A stretch of 64,000 nucleotides of DNA from Planomicrobium okeanokoites (GCF_003428875.1 NZ_QQRS01000005.1:62001-126000), one strand, 5' to 3'. Numbered from the stretch's first letter, positions 1 through 9,440 are shown. Notes: a model not told the origin generated them from the sequence alone. Translations and numbers: made by a program.

Positions 1-253
1 AGGTTTTCATTTCCCATTCCCCGAAATTGCATTCACGAAAGTCCGGGTCTGCCCGGTAGGCAGCGTTCGGAAAAAGGATGGAAGCGGTTTGGCGGCAACG
101 CAGCAAATCACTTCCCCATATTTCTCCGCTTTTCAGCTGTGCCTCAGTTTCAAACGGTAAAACAGCTTCGTCTGTCCAGCCGATATACTTTTTTTCCAAA
201 TTTCCAGCCGTCGGCGCATGCCGAATTAAATGAAGAACAAAAGGAGTATCCAT
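1..253 (-). CDS. cobC: histidine phosphatase family protein, probable alpha-ribazole phosphatase (3' end outside window)
   Basis: The frame opens with ATG at 253 and runs off the left edge, giving about 84 residues. The N-terminus LHLIRHAPTAGN carries the RH-x-x-T phosphohistidine motif of the phosphoglycerate-mutase-like histidine phosphatases. The later stretch SDLLRCRQTA matches the second conserved block with its arginine. It overlaps the 3' end of cobS by 28 bp and is the last visible gene of the B12 operon. That context supports CobC, which dephosphorylates alpha-ribazole phosphate or adenosylcobalamin phosphate. The family is broad, so the specific substrate rests on context. Confidence 0.8.
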   Translation of the reverse strand, partial: MDTPFVLHLIRHAPTAGNLEKKYIGWTDEAVLPFETEAQLKSGEIWGSDLLRCRQTASILFPNAAYRADPDFRECNFGEWEMKT

Positions 254-996
254 AGGAGCAGTTCCATCCCTTCGATATAGGTGCCGAACAAATCACCTGT
301 GACGCCTCCAAAATGTTTCATGCACCATTTCCGATAACATAAAGAAGCAACTGTAAATGTCAGTATAATCACAAGTGTCAATTGCCAGCCCACCAGCATT
401 GCTGCGGCTGCCATAATCAGAACGAACCACAAGTAGCCCCAGCGTGCAATCTTCCGGTGATCGGTTTTACTTTGGAAAAAAGCGGCGAGTCCAGAACTTT
501 TGGCCGATTGTGTCGAACTGAAAATCAACAAGAGACCGATCCGGGAAGTTGCGGGGATGAACAAAATCATCCATAGCGAGACTGTCAGTGCAGTTTCTGA
601 AACGATGATCAGTTTCCCGGCAATCATTACGATGAGTGCCATAGCACCGAAAGCGCCAATGCGGGGATCGCCCATGATTTCCAGGCGCTTCTCTTTTTCC
701 TTATAGGAGAAAAAGGCATCTGCCACATCAGCCAGCCCATCCATATGAAGTCCACCACTCAATGCCAGACTTAAAACCACCAGTATTAAAGCCAGCAGCA
801 AAGATCCGCTTGAAGTCGTTTCCCTGATCAAAAGAGCTGTCATCGCCAAAATGCCGCCAAACAAAAGTCCGAGCATCGGCAAAAGGATATACATGGCGTT
901 GAGCTGCGCTTTTTTCATCGGTAAATTCTTTTTCACTGGAAAAGTCGAGAAAAACTGCAAAGTCAGCAATAACCCTATCCCAATATGCTTTGCCAT
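226..996 (-). CDS. cobS: adenosylcobinamide-GDP ribazoletransferase (cobalamin synthase)
   Basis: The product is a 256-residue polytopic membrane protein. CobS joins adenosylcobinamide-GDP to alpha-ribazole in the last joining step of B12 nucleotide-loop assembly. The N-terminus MAKHIGIGLLLTLQFFSTFP and the acidic HMDGLADVADAFFS motif are typical of CobS. The chosen start at 996 has a GGAGGGAG site just upstream; an upstream start in the same frame would run into cobU. It lies 13 bp after cobU and overlaps cobC, consistent with one transcript. Confidence 0.93.
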   Translation of the reverse strand: MAKHIGIGLLLTLQFFSTFPVKKNLPMKKAQLNAMYILLPMLGLLFGGILAMTALLIRETTSSGSLLLALILVVLSLALSGGLHMDGLADVADAFFSYKEKEKRLEIMGDPRIGAFGAMALIVMIAGKLIIVSETALTVSLWMILFIPATSRIGLLLIFSSTQSAKSSGLAAFFQSKTDHRKIARWGYLWFVLIMAAAAMLVGWQLTLVIILTFTVASLCYRKWCMKHFGGVTGDLFGTYIEGMELLLWILLLFFI

Positions 997-1009
997 CGTC
1001 TCTCCCTCC

Positions 1010-1558
1010 TCATTTCCGCTTGAATGCCAGACCATTCTCCATCTCAAAAGCATGATCAGAGTGTTGCACCAGCCATAAGTGAATCGTTCCCAGCCACTTC
1101 ATATAAAGCTCATCCCGGATAAAATCGTCCAATACTTCGTTTGAAACAACAACCAGCAACTCTGCTTTATCATTCAACTCAGTTAAAGTCCGCTGAAGAT
1201 GCGTCCACTTCGCCTCCATGCATCCCGGCTGATCCGCGCACATATCGTTCTGTTCCCAACCATTATACAGCTCATTCGCCAGCCAGGTTGTCACACAGTC
1301 CCATAGGACCGCATCACCTTCGCCTATATTCAAAAGTGCCTCCTCAAAACGAATCGGCTGCTCGATTGTGTGCCAGCCATCCAGCTTCCGGTCTTCACGG
1401 TGGCGTTCTATGCGTTCTGCCATCTCACTGTCATTTGCCCGTCCGCTTGCAAGATATACTTTGCGGCCACAGGCGGAATTTCGGACCAGCATTTCTGCAT
1501 AGGAACTTTTTCCGCTGCGCACGCCGCCGCTGATGAAGATCAGTTTTCCCTTAGCCAT
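1010..1558 (-). CDS. cobU: bifunctional adenosylcobinamide kinase / adenosylcobinamide-phosphate guanylyltransferase
   Basis: The product is 182 residues, the normal CobU length. It phosphorylates adenosylcobinamide and then transfers GMP to it. A P-loop (ISGGVRSGKSSYAE) sits right after the start, and WDCVTTWLANEL is a conserved CobU block. The start at 1558 places the P-loop at residue 10 or so; the longer frame upstream lies inside cobD. It overlaps the end of cobD by 19 bp and is followed by cobS. Confidence 0.92.
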   Translation of the reverse strand: MAKGKLIFISGGVRSGKSSYAEMLVRNSACGRKVYLASGRANDSEMAERIERHREDRKLDGWHTIEQPIRFEEALLNIGEGDAVLWDCVTTWLANELYNGWEQNDMCADQPGCMEAKWTHLQRTLTELNDKAELLVVVSNEVLDDFIRDELYMKWLGTIHLWLVQHSDHAFEMENGLAFKRK

Positions 1559-2619
1559 AAAACCATCTCCCTTCGAAGATTTTCCATAGCTTTTTCTGAT
1601 TTCATGCCAACCCTGAACCATTGCCCATCCATCCCTTTAAACGAATAGGTGTGGCGTAAAACCATGCCTTTTTTCAGCATATCCCGAAAAAAATGATCAG
1701 GATTTTTGCCGCTCGGCAACTTGAATGTGAGAAAATTCACCGCTGCATCCGTAAAATGGCAGCCTTGCTCTTTCAGGAATGACGTCATTTTCTGCCGCTC
1801 TTTGTTTACTGACCGAATTACTTCCTTACGGTACTTCTCTTCCTGCAAACAGGAAGAACCGATTGTGGCAGACAGCGCATTCACGTTCCAATGGGCTGCC
1901 CCCGCGGCAAGCTGTTTGATCAATTCAGGCATTGCTAAAACGTACCCCAGCCTTAAGCCTGCAATGGCATACATCTTAGTCATCGAACGAACAATGATGA
2001 CATGTGGATAGGCGGAAAGATGGTCAACGAAAGATGCCTCTTCCCCGATGAAGTCGATAAAAGCTTCATCCACAACCAATTCGCAGCCGGCTTCGGAACT
2101 AAGCCTGGCTATCTCCTTCATTTTCTCCGCTGACAATAAATTTCCAGTCGGGTTATGCGGATTGCATATGTACAATGCGGCGCAGTCAGTCAATTTGCCA
2201 TTAAGGAATTCGACATCCAGCTGCCAATTATTCGCCTCAGTCAATTGAATCTCTTTTATGCTGGCATTTTCTGCTTCCAGTGTTTGCCGATATTCGGAGA
2301 ACGCCGGTTCCACTAATGCCACCTGCTTTCCTCGATAGCGTCTGGCAAGCCATGTGAAAATTTCCGCTGCACCATTGGCAACAGCGACTTGGCTCTTTTC
2401 CACCTGATGAAATGCTGCAGCTGCTGTCCGGAACGGTTCAGCTTCTGGATCCGGATACTGATCTATCAGCGAAAAATAATTCTGCCAATTATTTTGGATG
2501 AAGGCTGGCGGTCCCAAGGGATGAATATTCTCACTGAAATCGATAAATGCTGCGGGTGGTTCTACACCAGCCTGCTGATAAAGACGGATTGGATTCGCTC
2601 CATGATTAGGTAAGGCCAA
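1540..2619 (-). CDS. cobD: threonine-phosphate decarboxylase (PLP-dependent)
   Basis: This is a fold-type I PLP enzyme of about 359 residues that makes (R)-1-amino-2-propanol O-2-phosphate, the linker CbiB attaches to cobyric acid. Visible family features are MALPNHGANPIRLY at the N-terminus, the CNPHNPTGNL motif, DEAFIDF, and RSMTKMYAIAGLRLGY with the likely PLP lysine. A TTG start at 2619 is chosen because GGAGG lies 8 nt upstream and the protein begins as family members do. This overlaps the cbiB stop by 14 bp. A longer ATG frame reaching 2727 would be buried in cbiB. Confidence 0.9.
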   Translation of the reverse strand: MALPNHGANPIRLYQQAGVEPPAAFIDFSENIHPLGPPAFIQNNWQNYFSLIDQYPDPEAEPFRTAAAAFHQVEKSQVAVANGAAEIFTWLARRYRGKQVALVEPAFSEYRQTLEAENASIKEIQLTEANNWQLDVEFLNGKLTDCAALYICNPHNPTGNLLSAEKMKEIARLSSEAGCELVVDEAFIDFIGEEASFVDHLSAYPHVIIVRSMTKMYAIAGLRLGYVLAMPELIKQLAAGAAHWNVNALSATIGSSCLQEEKYRKEVIRSVNKERQKMTSFLKEQGCHFTDAAVNFLTFKLPSGKNPDHFFRDMLKKGMVLRHTYSFKGMDGQWFRVGMKSEKAMENLRREMVLWLREN

Positions 2620-3559
2620 GCAAGATTCCTCCCAGAGAAAATAATATGAAAAAGGCCCATGTTGCAATTTGCATATGGGTGACCGCTTCTTTGATATGCA
2701 ATGCTTCCAGTTTATGTATCGGTTCACCCATTACTGCCCTATATGATGAAACTCCATTATAGGAATTCACGCCGCCAAGCTGGATACCCATTTGAACGGC
2801 TGTCGCTGCTTCAAGCCACCCGCTGTTCGGACTGGGATGTTTGGGGGCGTCGGTGAACCAGAGCTTCAAACGCTCTCCTAATGTCATAGTTTGCCTGTTC
2901 TTCGTCAACAACAAGATTAACAATCCCGTTATCCTGCTGGGAATAAAGTTCAGCAGATCATCCAGCTTTGCAGAAGCAAAACCGAAGTGCTCAAATTTTT
3001 CATTTTTGTATCCCACCATGGAATCACATGTATTGACTGCTTTATATAGCCACAAGCCGGGCGCCCCGAGCAAAAAAGCCCAGAAAAGAGGAGCAGTAAT
3101 ACCGTCACTGGTATTTTCAGAAACAGTTTCCACCACTCCACGGGTAATTTCGCTTTCCTCGAGATGGTCAGTATCCCGGCCAACAATCCAGGACAATTTC
3201 TCACGTGCTATTTCTAAATCCTTGTTGATCAGCGGTTGATAAACTTCTTCAGCAGCGACTTTCAAGCTTTTTTGCGCCAAACCGGAAGCAATCAGCAACG
3301 CTTCCACCGCTATCCCACTGAATGGGTGGACAGAATACGCACATGCCACAATGCCGAAAACTACCAAAAAAACAAGGGACATCAAAGAACCGGTCAAAAT
3401 GAAGCCATTCCGGAAAGCCTGCCGCCCTTTGTTCAATTTCTTTTCCATCAGCATAATGTATCGGCCGATCCACCGCACAGGATGTGGCCATCCAGGCGGA
3501 TCACCTATCAGCCGATCCAGCAACAAACCGATGCCGATCGCTAAAATATGGAAAGTCAT
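2606..3559 (-). CDS. cbiB: adenosylcobinamide-phosphate synthase
   Basis: The product is a 317-residue integral membrane protein. It condenses adenosylcobyric acid with aminopropanol phosphate. The N-terminal LLLDRLIGDPPGWPHPVRW and the internal ENTSDGITAPLFWAFLLG are hallmark CbiB/CobD-family blocks, followed by a hydrophobic C-terminal helix. The ATG overlaps the stop of the upstream btuD-cbiZ fusion by 4 bp (ATGA), which suggests translational coupling. Downstream is cobD, which makes its second substrate. Confidence 0.94.
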   Translation of the reverse strand: MTFHILAIGIGLLLDRLIGDPPGWPHPVRWIGRYIMLMEKKLNKGRQAFRNGFILTGSLMSLVFLVVFGIVACAYSVHPFSGIAVEALLIASGLAQKSLKVAAEEVYQPLINKDLEIAREKLSWIVGRDTDHLEESEITRGVVETVSENTSDGITAPLFWAFLLGAPGLWLYKAVNTCDSMVGYKNEKFEHFGFASAKLDDLLNFIPSRITGLLILLLTKNRQTMTLGERLKLWFTDAPKHPSPNSGWLEAATAVQMGIQLGGVNSYNGVSSYRAVMGEPIHKLEALHIKEAVTHMQIATWAFFILFSLGGILLGLT

Positions 3560-5016
3560 CTCCTTTTAGCCTCCCGATATAGTTTGATGCCTTCAACAGT
3601 GCATTCGAAAACACCCAGTCCGATCAATTTTCCGACTTCTGTGACAGGACCGGCATAAGGCAGCTGTTCCCCTTGCTGCGTTGCGGCCACTAAGCAGCTG
3701 TCCGTTGAAGTTCCGGTTGCAATCGTGCCTGTCAGCGGATCTAATACTTGTTCATGCTGCAGCGCCTTCGTCTTTGCTTCAGTCGCAGTGATCATAGCCT
3801 GGATAAAGGCTTCTTCGGATAATATGCCATTGACCATGATCCACGTATTGATCGTGCCGACTTGCATTGTCCGCTCCACTGCTTTTGAAACGTCGACACC
3901 ATTGCCGACACCTGCTGTAACCGCAATGATTATGGTCCCGAACGGCCCTTCATATTCTTTTACGATCGCATGCTCGGTCTGCACAGCCGTCATCATCCCG
4001 ATAGTATCCGTCGACTTGATGCCCTTCTGTTCAATATATGATTTCATCTCTTCCACACTGTCATCAACATTATAATTGGCGTCAACATGGCGATTCATGA
4101 AATTCCGATACCAGCCGGAACCTGGATTGACAACCGCAGAAGACACTGTTTTCAATGGAACTCTGCTTCTATATAAGACTCTTTCAGCAGTAATGGAAAA
4201 ATCTTCAGCCTTTATATTATTAATTTCTGTCTTTCTTTTTACATTCGGCAATAAAGTGATTTGCGGTTTCGGCAACTCAGGATGCGGATGATTAATGACC
4301 CTTGTCTGATAAACTGCTTCTATGTCCTGTTCCCGGATCACCTCGTGAGGCTCACCGATCTGGAAAACTTCCCCTTTGTCCAAAAGCAGGAGTTGGTCGC
4401 AATACATAGCCGCTAAATTGATGTCGTGAAAAATCGACACGACGGTCAGATCTTTCTCGATTGCCTGTTTTTTTATTGTATCGAGCAATTCCTTCTGATG
4501 ATTGATATCCAGATGGTTGGTCGGTTCATCCAGCAAGAGGATCGAAGCATTTTGGGCTAATGCCTGCGCAACGAAGACCCGTTGCTGTTCCCCACCTGAT
4601 AATTGATCAATCTGTGTTTTTTCGTAATGCAAGATATCCATCAGGCGCATAGCTTCGACCACTGCATCTTCATCTTCAGTTGACCATGACGAGAACCAGC
4701 CTTGTTGATGTGGATATCTGCCAAGCGATACGGTTTCACGGACTGTATGTGAAAATGCATGCACGTGGAGCTGGGGGAGCACGGCCATCTCCCTTGCCAG
4801 TTCTTTGGCAGGATAATCACCTATTTTTCTGCCGCTTATCTTCACTGATCCAACGTTAGCTGGCAATACTCCGCTGATTAGCTTCATCAACGTCGATTTA
4901 CCGCTTCCATTAGGACCGAGAATTCCGAGCATAGCCCCCTTCTCAACTCTAAAGCTGACATCAGAAATAATATTTTTTTCTCCGTAGCCACCTGACAGGT
5001 TAGTAATTTCAAGCAT
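3556..5016 (-). CDS. fusion of corrinoid ABC transporter ATPase (BtuD-like) and adenosylcobinamide amidohydrolase CbiZ
   Basis: This is a two-domain protein of 486 residues. Residues about 1-255 are an ABC ATPase with Walker A GPNGSGKST, signature LSGGEQQRV and Walker B ILLLDEPTNHLD. Residues about 275-486 match CbiZ, with AVTAGVGNGVDV and TGTIATGTSTDSCLVAA blocks. CbiZ enzymes cleave the lower-ligand loop of adenosylcobinamide or pseudo-B12 to give adenosylcobyric acid. The fusion thus links import energy with the first remodelling step. The start at 5016 has AAAGGAGGA upstream and overlaps btuC by 8 bp. Confidence 0.9.
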   Translation of the reverse strand: MLEITNLSGGYGEKNIISDVSFRVEKGAMLGILGPNGSGKSTLMKLISGVLPANVGSVKISGRKIGDYPAKELAREMAVLPQLHVHAFSHTVRETVSLGRYPHQQGWFSSWSTEDEDAVVEAMRLMDILHYEKTQIDQLSGGEQQRVFVAQALAQNASILLLDEPTNHLDINHQKELLDTIKKQAIEKDLTVVSIFHDINLAAMYCDQLLLLDKGEVFQIGEPHEVIREQDIEAVYQTRVINHPHPELPKPQITLLPNVKRKTEINNIKAEDFSITAERVLYRSRVPLKTVSSAVVNPGSGWYRNFMNRHVDANYNVDDSVEEMKSYIEQKGIKSTDTIGMMTAVQTEHAIVKEYEGPFGTIIIAVTAGVGNGVDVSKAVERTMQVGTINTWIMVNGILSEEAFIQAMITATEAKTKALQHEQVLDPLTGTIATGTSTDSCLVAATQQGEQLPYAGPVTEVGKLIGLGVFECTVEGIKLYREAKRR

Positions 5017-6010
5017 TTGAAGTTCCTCCTTTACGCTGGCGGAAAAAAATGAAAGCAAATACTGGAGCCCCGATAAAAGCTGTTATAACGCCGATCGGCA
5101 ACTCTGTCGGCGAAATGATCGTTCTTGCTGCAAGATCACAAACGATCAATAAAGCTGCACCATTCATGAACGACAATGGCAGAAGATGACGATGGTCCGA
5201 ACCCCATACCAGCCGGGTCATATGCGGAACCACCAGTCCCACGAACCCGATGGTGCCGGACACTGCAACAGCTGCACCCGTTAAGACCGACCCACCAATC
5301 AATATAGCCAGTTTCCTTTTTTTCACATCCACACCCAAGTGTTGGGCTCTTTCTTCACCAAAAAGCATTGCGTTCAATTCCCGCCGGTTCAACCAGAGCA
5401 CAAAAGAACCGATGATAATGAAAGGCAGCGCCATCTGGACATACGGCCAGCCGCGCATCGATACACTGCCGAGAAGCCAACCGATAATTTGCCGAAGTTC
5501 CTCTCCTGTCAAAGCGATCATGAGAGAAATGAGCGATCCAAGAAAAGAACTGAAGATGATGCCTGTTAAGATCACAGTTTCCATTTTCATCGACCGATCG
5601 ACCAATTTTGCAAAACCCATCACCAGAAACATTGTCATTAATGCACCAGCCATGCTCATGACCGGCAAAGTGAACGACCCGAGAAAAGGGAGCGAAATGC
5701 CGAAAAAAAGTGTCATCACGGCGCCAACAGAGGCACCGGAAGACACTCCCAAAGTGTAAGGATCAGCCAACGGATTTTTCAGGAGACCCTGGAATGCCGC
5801 ACCGGCAATGGCAAGTGCTGCTCCTACAAGTCCTGCCAGAACCACACGTGGCATACGGATATTCCAAAGGATATTGGCTGCCGCCGCATCCGATGCCGGA
5901 TTCCATAATACGACAGGTGAAATCGTCACAGTGCCGATCGTTACACCCAGCACGATCGCTCCGCCCAACAGCAGCAGGGAAACGATATATGCCAGTAAAT
6001 TTTTACTCAC
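5009..6010 (-). CDS. btuC: corrinoid ABC transporter permease (FecCD/BtuC family)
   Basis: The 333-residue hydrophobic protein has about ten membrane segments. It forms the membrane channel of a vitamin B12 or corrinoid importer. The blocks RMPRVVLAGLVGAALAIAGA, NPLADPYTLGVSSGA and GTIGFVGLVVPHMTR are diagnostic of the FecCD/BtuC family. The start is GTG at 6010 with GGAGG 6 nt upstream, overlapping the end of btuF. Iron-siderophore permeases look similar; corrinoid specificity is inferred from the riboswitch and the operon. Confidence 0.88.
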   Translation of the reverse strand: MSKNLLAYIVSLLLLGGAIVLGVTIGTVTISPVVLWNPASDAAAANILWNIRMPRVVLAGLVGAALAIAGAAFQGLLKNPLADPYTLGVSSGASVGAVMTLFFGISLPFLGSFTLPVMSMAGALMTMFLVMGFAKLVDRSMKMETVILTGIIFSSFLGSLISLMIALTGEELRQIIGWLLGSVSMRGWPYVQMALPFIIIGSFVLWLNRRELNAMLFGEERAQHLGVDVKKRKLAILIGGSVLTGAAVAVSGTIGFVGLVVPHMTRLVWGSDHRHLLPLSFMNGAALLIVCDLAARTIISPTELPIGVITAFIGAPVFAFIFFRQRKGGTSNA

Positions 6011-6980
6011 TGAAAACCTCCGGATAAACTGAGCGTGCGAGCTCCAGCAGACCTTCAGTCAAGCGTGGACCTGAACGTGTCACTGCATCTGAATCGATAC
6101 TGTAAACCGCATCTTCCTCAACTGCTGTCACTTCAGCAAAACCGCTCCGCGATTTGATGGCTTCTTCTGCATTTTCAATATAACCGCCTTCTGTCGTCAC
6201 GATGACATCCGGATCGGCTGCTACTATAGCTTCCGGATCCATGCTGACCCAGCCTTCTTGATCGCCGGCTACATTCTCGGCATTGATAAGTTCAAGCATT
6301 TCGTGCATGAATGTACCGGAACCGGTTGTATAGATTTCCGGATCACTGCCCACTTCCACAAACACAGATTTGCTTTCTTCTACATTGCTTGCCTGCTCTG
6401 AAATTTCTTCAACCTGCACTTCCATTTCTTCTACAAGTGCATTGGCTTCTTCTGTAGATCCGGTAGCCTGGCCAATAACTGTGATCGTATCATAAACTTC
6501 TTCAAAGCTTTCAGCGTTATCAACAACAAATACAGTGAGGCCTGCATCAGTCAATTGCTGAAGACCTTCTGTTCCCATACCCAGACCAGACTCGTGAGCC
6601 AGTACAAGATCCGGTTCAAGGCTGATGATTTTTTCAACGTTAAATTCCTGACCGCCTATTTTTTCCACATCCGCCGTTTCTTCCGGGTAGTTATCAAAAT
6701 CGGATACACCCACAATTTTTTCGCCCAATCCCAGTTCATAGGCAATTTCAGTGTTGGAAGGAATCATAGAAACGATTGCCTGCGGCTCTTCTTCAATGAC
6801 GACTTCTTCACCCAAGGCATCCACGAGGGTCACCGGAAATTCCGCTTCCGCAACTTCCTCAGGCGGTTCGGCCGGTGTTTCGATTTCCTGTTCTTCATTC
6901 GCCGCGTCTTCTCCGCCGCAACCTGCGAGCAGCATTGCTGCGAATCCTGCACTCATACCAAATTTCCAAAATTTCTTCAT
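6003..6980 (-). CDS. btuF: corrinoid-binding lipoprotein of ABC transporter (BtuF family)
   Basis: The 325-residue exported protein has a lipoprotein signal: KK, a hydrophobic run, then lipobox LLAGC at residues about 18-22. After an acidic linker comes the periplasmic-binding-protein fold of the BtuF/FhuD type, with IVSMIPSNTEIAYELGLG and later DLVLAHESG. It should capture corrinoids outside the membrane for BtuC. The start at 6980 follows GGAGG by 8 nt. It is the first gene after the riboswitch terminator, so it heads the operon. Confidence 0.88.
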   Translation of the reverse strand: MKKFWKFGMSAGFAAMLLAGCGGEDAANEEQEIETPAEPPEEVAEAEFPVTLVDALGEEVVIEEEPQAIVSMIPSNTEIAYELGLGEKIVGVSDFDNYPEETADVEKIGGQEFNVEKIISLEPDLVLAHESGLGMGTEGLQQLTDAGLTVFVVDNAESFEEVYDTITVIGQATGSTEEANALVEEMEVQVEEISEQASNVEESKSVFVEVGSDPEIYTTGSGTFMHEMLELINAENVAGDQEGWVSMDPEAIVAADPDVIVTTEGGYIENAEEAIKSRSGFAEVTAVEEDAVYSIDSDAVTRSGPRLTEGLLELARSVYPEVFSE

Positions 6981-7008
6981 GTTGTTTTCCTCCAATGTGT
7001 TTGTTTGC

Positions 7009-7058
7009 GGTTCAGCACCGAATCAGCGGAGGGGGTACCGCTGATTCGAAGTTGAACC
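7009..7058 (-). other. long imperfect hairpin between riboswitch terminator and btuF ribosome-binding site
   Basis: The arms CGAATCAGCGG and CCGCTGATTCG pair perfectly, and an outer GGTTCA/TGAACC stem extends the hairpin. On the minus strand the loop edge reads CCCCCTCC, which could pair with the btuF GGAGG site 20-30 nt downstream. There is no T-run after it, so it is not a simple terminator. A second, translational control layer or an RNA-stability element is inferred only. Confidence 0.5.
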
Positions 7059-7061
7059 AAA

Positions 7062-7092
7062 ATAAAATCCCCCGCAGCTATGCGAGGGATTG
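7062..7092 (-). terminator. intrinsic terminator of the cobalamin riboswitch
   Basis: On the minus strand ATCCCTCGCA pairs with TGCGGGGGAT around a TAGC loop, followed by TTTATTTT. The 5' arm is complementary to TGCGAGG at 7130-7136, which gives a simple antiterminator alternative. Confidence 0.85.
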
Positions 7093-7151
7093 AAAGGACG
7101 CCATAAAAAGACATGCGCATCCAGCCTGTCCTCGCAAGCTTATGGGTGTTC

Positions 7152-7315
7152 CATAAAGGCAGGTCTCCTGGCTCATGATCATCGCATTCTGCACCTTCCC
7201 GGAATCATGTTCCAGTGGCATATTACAGATAGCTCACACTTACAGTGGCGGGACCGCGCCGGAATCGAACCGGCTTCCCTTTTAACTCATGTTCTTAGAC
7301 ATAAGCACCTTTATG
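7152..7315 (-). promoter_or_regulatory. cobalamin (adenosylcobalamin) riboswitch aptamer
   Basis: On the minus strand the sequence shows the closing P1 pair CATAAAGG/CCTTTATG, an early GGTGC, then TTAAAAGGGAA, CCGCCACTGTAAG, GGGAAGG, and the B12 box AGCCAGGAGACCTGCC at 7158-7173. Order and spacing match the cobalamin riboswitch class. It is followed by an antiterminator segment and an intrinsic terminator and then by btuF. High B12 should therefore stop transcription of the whole uptake and salvage operon. Confidence 0.95.
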
Positions 7316-7371
7316 ATTGATATGAAATTTACTTTTCCATTTCATTATACAGAAAAATTCAGAAATGTCGC

Positions 7372-9033
7372 TTACATTTTTTCCGGTGCAGATACACCGA
7401 CTGTTTTCAATGCGTTTGCAATCGTCGTTTTAACGGCTGTGATCAACGCAAGACGCGCACGGGTCATGTCTTCGTTCGACGTATCCAGAACTTTATTGGC
7501 GTTATAGAAACTGTGGAATTGTGAAGCCAATTCCTGGATGTAAGTCGTTACACGGTGTGGCGCGCGCTGTTTTGCAGCATCCGCGATGACTTGCGGGAAA
7601 TCACCGATTTTCTTCAGAACATCAATTTCCTTTTCATCTGCCAATAAATCCAGGTTGTCAGTTGAAGCCGTATAACCCTGCTCCTCTGCCTGGCGCAAAA
7701 TCGAAGAAATGCGGGCATGGCCATATTGCGCATAGTATACCGGGTTTTCGTTGGACTGTGAAACTGCCAGATCCAAATCGAAATCCATATGTGAATCGCC
7801 TGAACGCATCGCGAAGAAATAACGCACAGCATCCAGTCCGACAAGTTCGACCAATTCGCGCATCGTTACTGCTTTACCGGTACGCTTGCTCATCTTCATC
7901 TTCTCGCCGTCTTTATACAATTGAACCATTTGGATGATGCTTACTTCAAGCGTGTCACGGTCGTAGCCAAGCGCTTCGATTGCTGCTTTCATCCGCGGAA
8001 TATATCCGTGGTGGTCCGCTCCCCAAATGTTGATCAATTTGCCGAAGCCACGGGAAATCTTATCTTCGTGGTAAGCGATATCCGGCATCAGATATGTGTA
8101 TGATCCATCGTTCTTGATGAGCACACGGTCTTTGTCGTCGCCGAAAGTCGTCGAACGGAACCAGGTTGCGCCGCCTTCTTCATAGATATGGCCATTGTCG
8201 CGCAGTTTTTGCAACGCCAAGTCAATCTTGCCATTTTCATATAGTGAAGTTTCCGAGAACCAGACGTCGAACTCGACGCGGAAATCAGCCAAATCTTTCT
8301 GAAGTTTCGCGAGCTCCACTTCAAGTCCGTGCTTGCGGAATTCAGCATAGCGCTCTTCGTGTGTCATGTTCAGGAATTTATCGCCGTGTTCAGCAACGAG
8401 GCCTTTGGCGATGTCGATGATGTCCTGGCCGCGGTAGCCGTCTTCAGGCATACTGTCGCCTTTGCCCAGCTCTTCGAAATAACGTCCTTCAATGGACAGC
8501 GCCAGGTTATTGATTTGATTGCCGGCGTCATTGATATAGTATTCACGGGATACATCATAGCCTGCAAAGTCCAGCACGTTGCACAGTGAATCACCGACAG
8601 ACGAACCACGCGCGTGGCCGAGGTGAAGATCTCCCGTCGGATTCGCTGATACGAATTCGACCTGGATTTTTTCGCCTGCGCCGGAATTGGTACGGCCATA
8701 ATTTCCCTGCTGGTCCAGCACCGTTTTCACAACGTCCAGAAGATAATCTTTTTTGATTGTGATGTTGATGAATCCTGGTCCTGCAATTTCGATTTTCTCG
8801 ATGTTCGCAGAATCTTTGTCGACGTTCGAAACAATCGCTTCCGCAATCACTTTCGGCGCTTTACGTGCGATACGCGTCAATTGCATCGCGATATTCGTCG
8901 CGTAATCGCCGTTAGCTTTATCTTTTGGCGCTTCCAGGTGGACATCCACCGCTTCTGTCGTCAATTCCGCTTTCTCCACTGCTTCCGCTATCGCCTGTTT
9001 AATGGCGTGCTGAACTTTTTCAACTGCATTCAT
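7372..9033 (-). CDS. argS: arginyl-tRNA synthetase
   Basis: The 553-residue class I synthetase charges tRNA-Arg with arginine. Visible parts are the N-terminal additional domain, the HIGH-type motif [14 protein letters not shown] (about residues 130-143), the KMSKR motif [14 protein letters not shown], and the C-terminal anticodon-binding domain ending VSAPEKM. Its length matches the B. subtilis type. The ATG overlaps the stop of the upstream DUF1934 gene (ATGA), as in the ywiB-argS pair of Bacillus. Confidence 0.98.
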   Translation of the reverse strand: MNAVEKVQHAIKQAIAEAVEKAELTTEAVDVHLEAPKDKANGDYATNIAMQLTRIARKAPKVIAEAIVSNVDKDSANIEKIEIAGPGFINITIKKDYLLDVVKTVLDQQGNYGRTNSGAGEKIQVEFVSANPTGDLHLGHARGSSVGDSLCNVLDFAGYDVSREYYINDAGNQINNLALSIEGRYFEELGKGDSMPEDGYRGQDIIDIAKGLVAEHGDKFLNMTHEERYAEFRKHGLEVELAKLQKDLADFRVEFDVWFSETSLYENGKIDLALQKLRDNGHIYEEGGATWFRSTTFGDDKDRVLIKNDGSYTYLMPDIAYHEDKISRGFGKLINIWGADHHGYIPRMKAAIEALGYDRDTLEVSIIQMVQLYKDGEKMKMSKRTGKAVTMRELVELVGLDAVRYFFAMRSGDSHMDFDLDLAVSQSNENPVYYAQYGHARISSILRQAEEQGYTASTDNLDLLADEKEIDVLKKIGDFPQVIADAAKQRAPHRVTTYIQELASQFHSFYNANKVLDTSNEDMTRARLALITAVKTTIANALKTVGVSAPEKM

Positions 9034-9440
9034 TCTGTAGCCTCCATAAATTGAATTTCCATCTCATACTCGCCGACATGTTCAGCGCCGAGCGCCAAAT
9101 CATAGCGGACTTTAAAGTGAGTCCCGCTCACCGATAATTCATGCGCGGTCGTCGTCAGCATAAAAGAACCTTGCGCATTCGTCAGGTTCCCCGTCTGCTC
9201 TTTATGCAATAAAAACGGTAGCCTCATCTGAAGGCCGCCGCTTCTCATAATTACCGCTTCTTCTTCATTGAATTTCACAATGGTCCGAATCTCAAGCTCG
9301 TCCTGCTGCTCCCGGTACTGGAGATACTGGCGGTTGTTCTTTACCGTCAATGTCCCGTGGGATTGCAGTTTCATCACTTGTTCTTCCATATCCGGCTGGC
9401 GGATGGTCGTCGTCAGTCTGATATCCACTGATTTTTCCAA
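9030..9440 (-). CDS. DUF1934 family beta-barrel protein (YwiB-like)
   Basis: The product is a 136-residue protein similar to B. subtilis YwiB. It is rich in alternating beta-strand patterns, with internal [15 protein letters not shown] and [13 protein letters not shown] blocks. No catalytic residues are evident and the function is unknown. A TTG start at 9440 is preferred, with GGAGG 8 nt upstream; the further upstream TTG at 9461 lies before that site. It is translationally coupled to argS. Confidence 0.8.
   Translation of the reverse strand: MEKSVDIRLTTTIRQPDMEEQVMKLQSHGTLTVKNNRQYLQYREQQDELEIRTIVKFNEEEAVIMRSGGLQMRLPFLLHKEQTGNLTNAQGSFMLTTTAHELSVSGTHFKVRYDLALGAEHVGEYEMEIQFMEATE

Noticed and set aside
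7090-7320. Plus-strand ORF through the riboswitch
   Set aside because: The region matches the conserved cobalamin riboswitch on the other strand.
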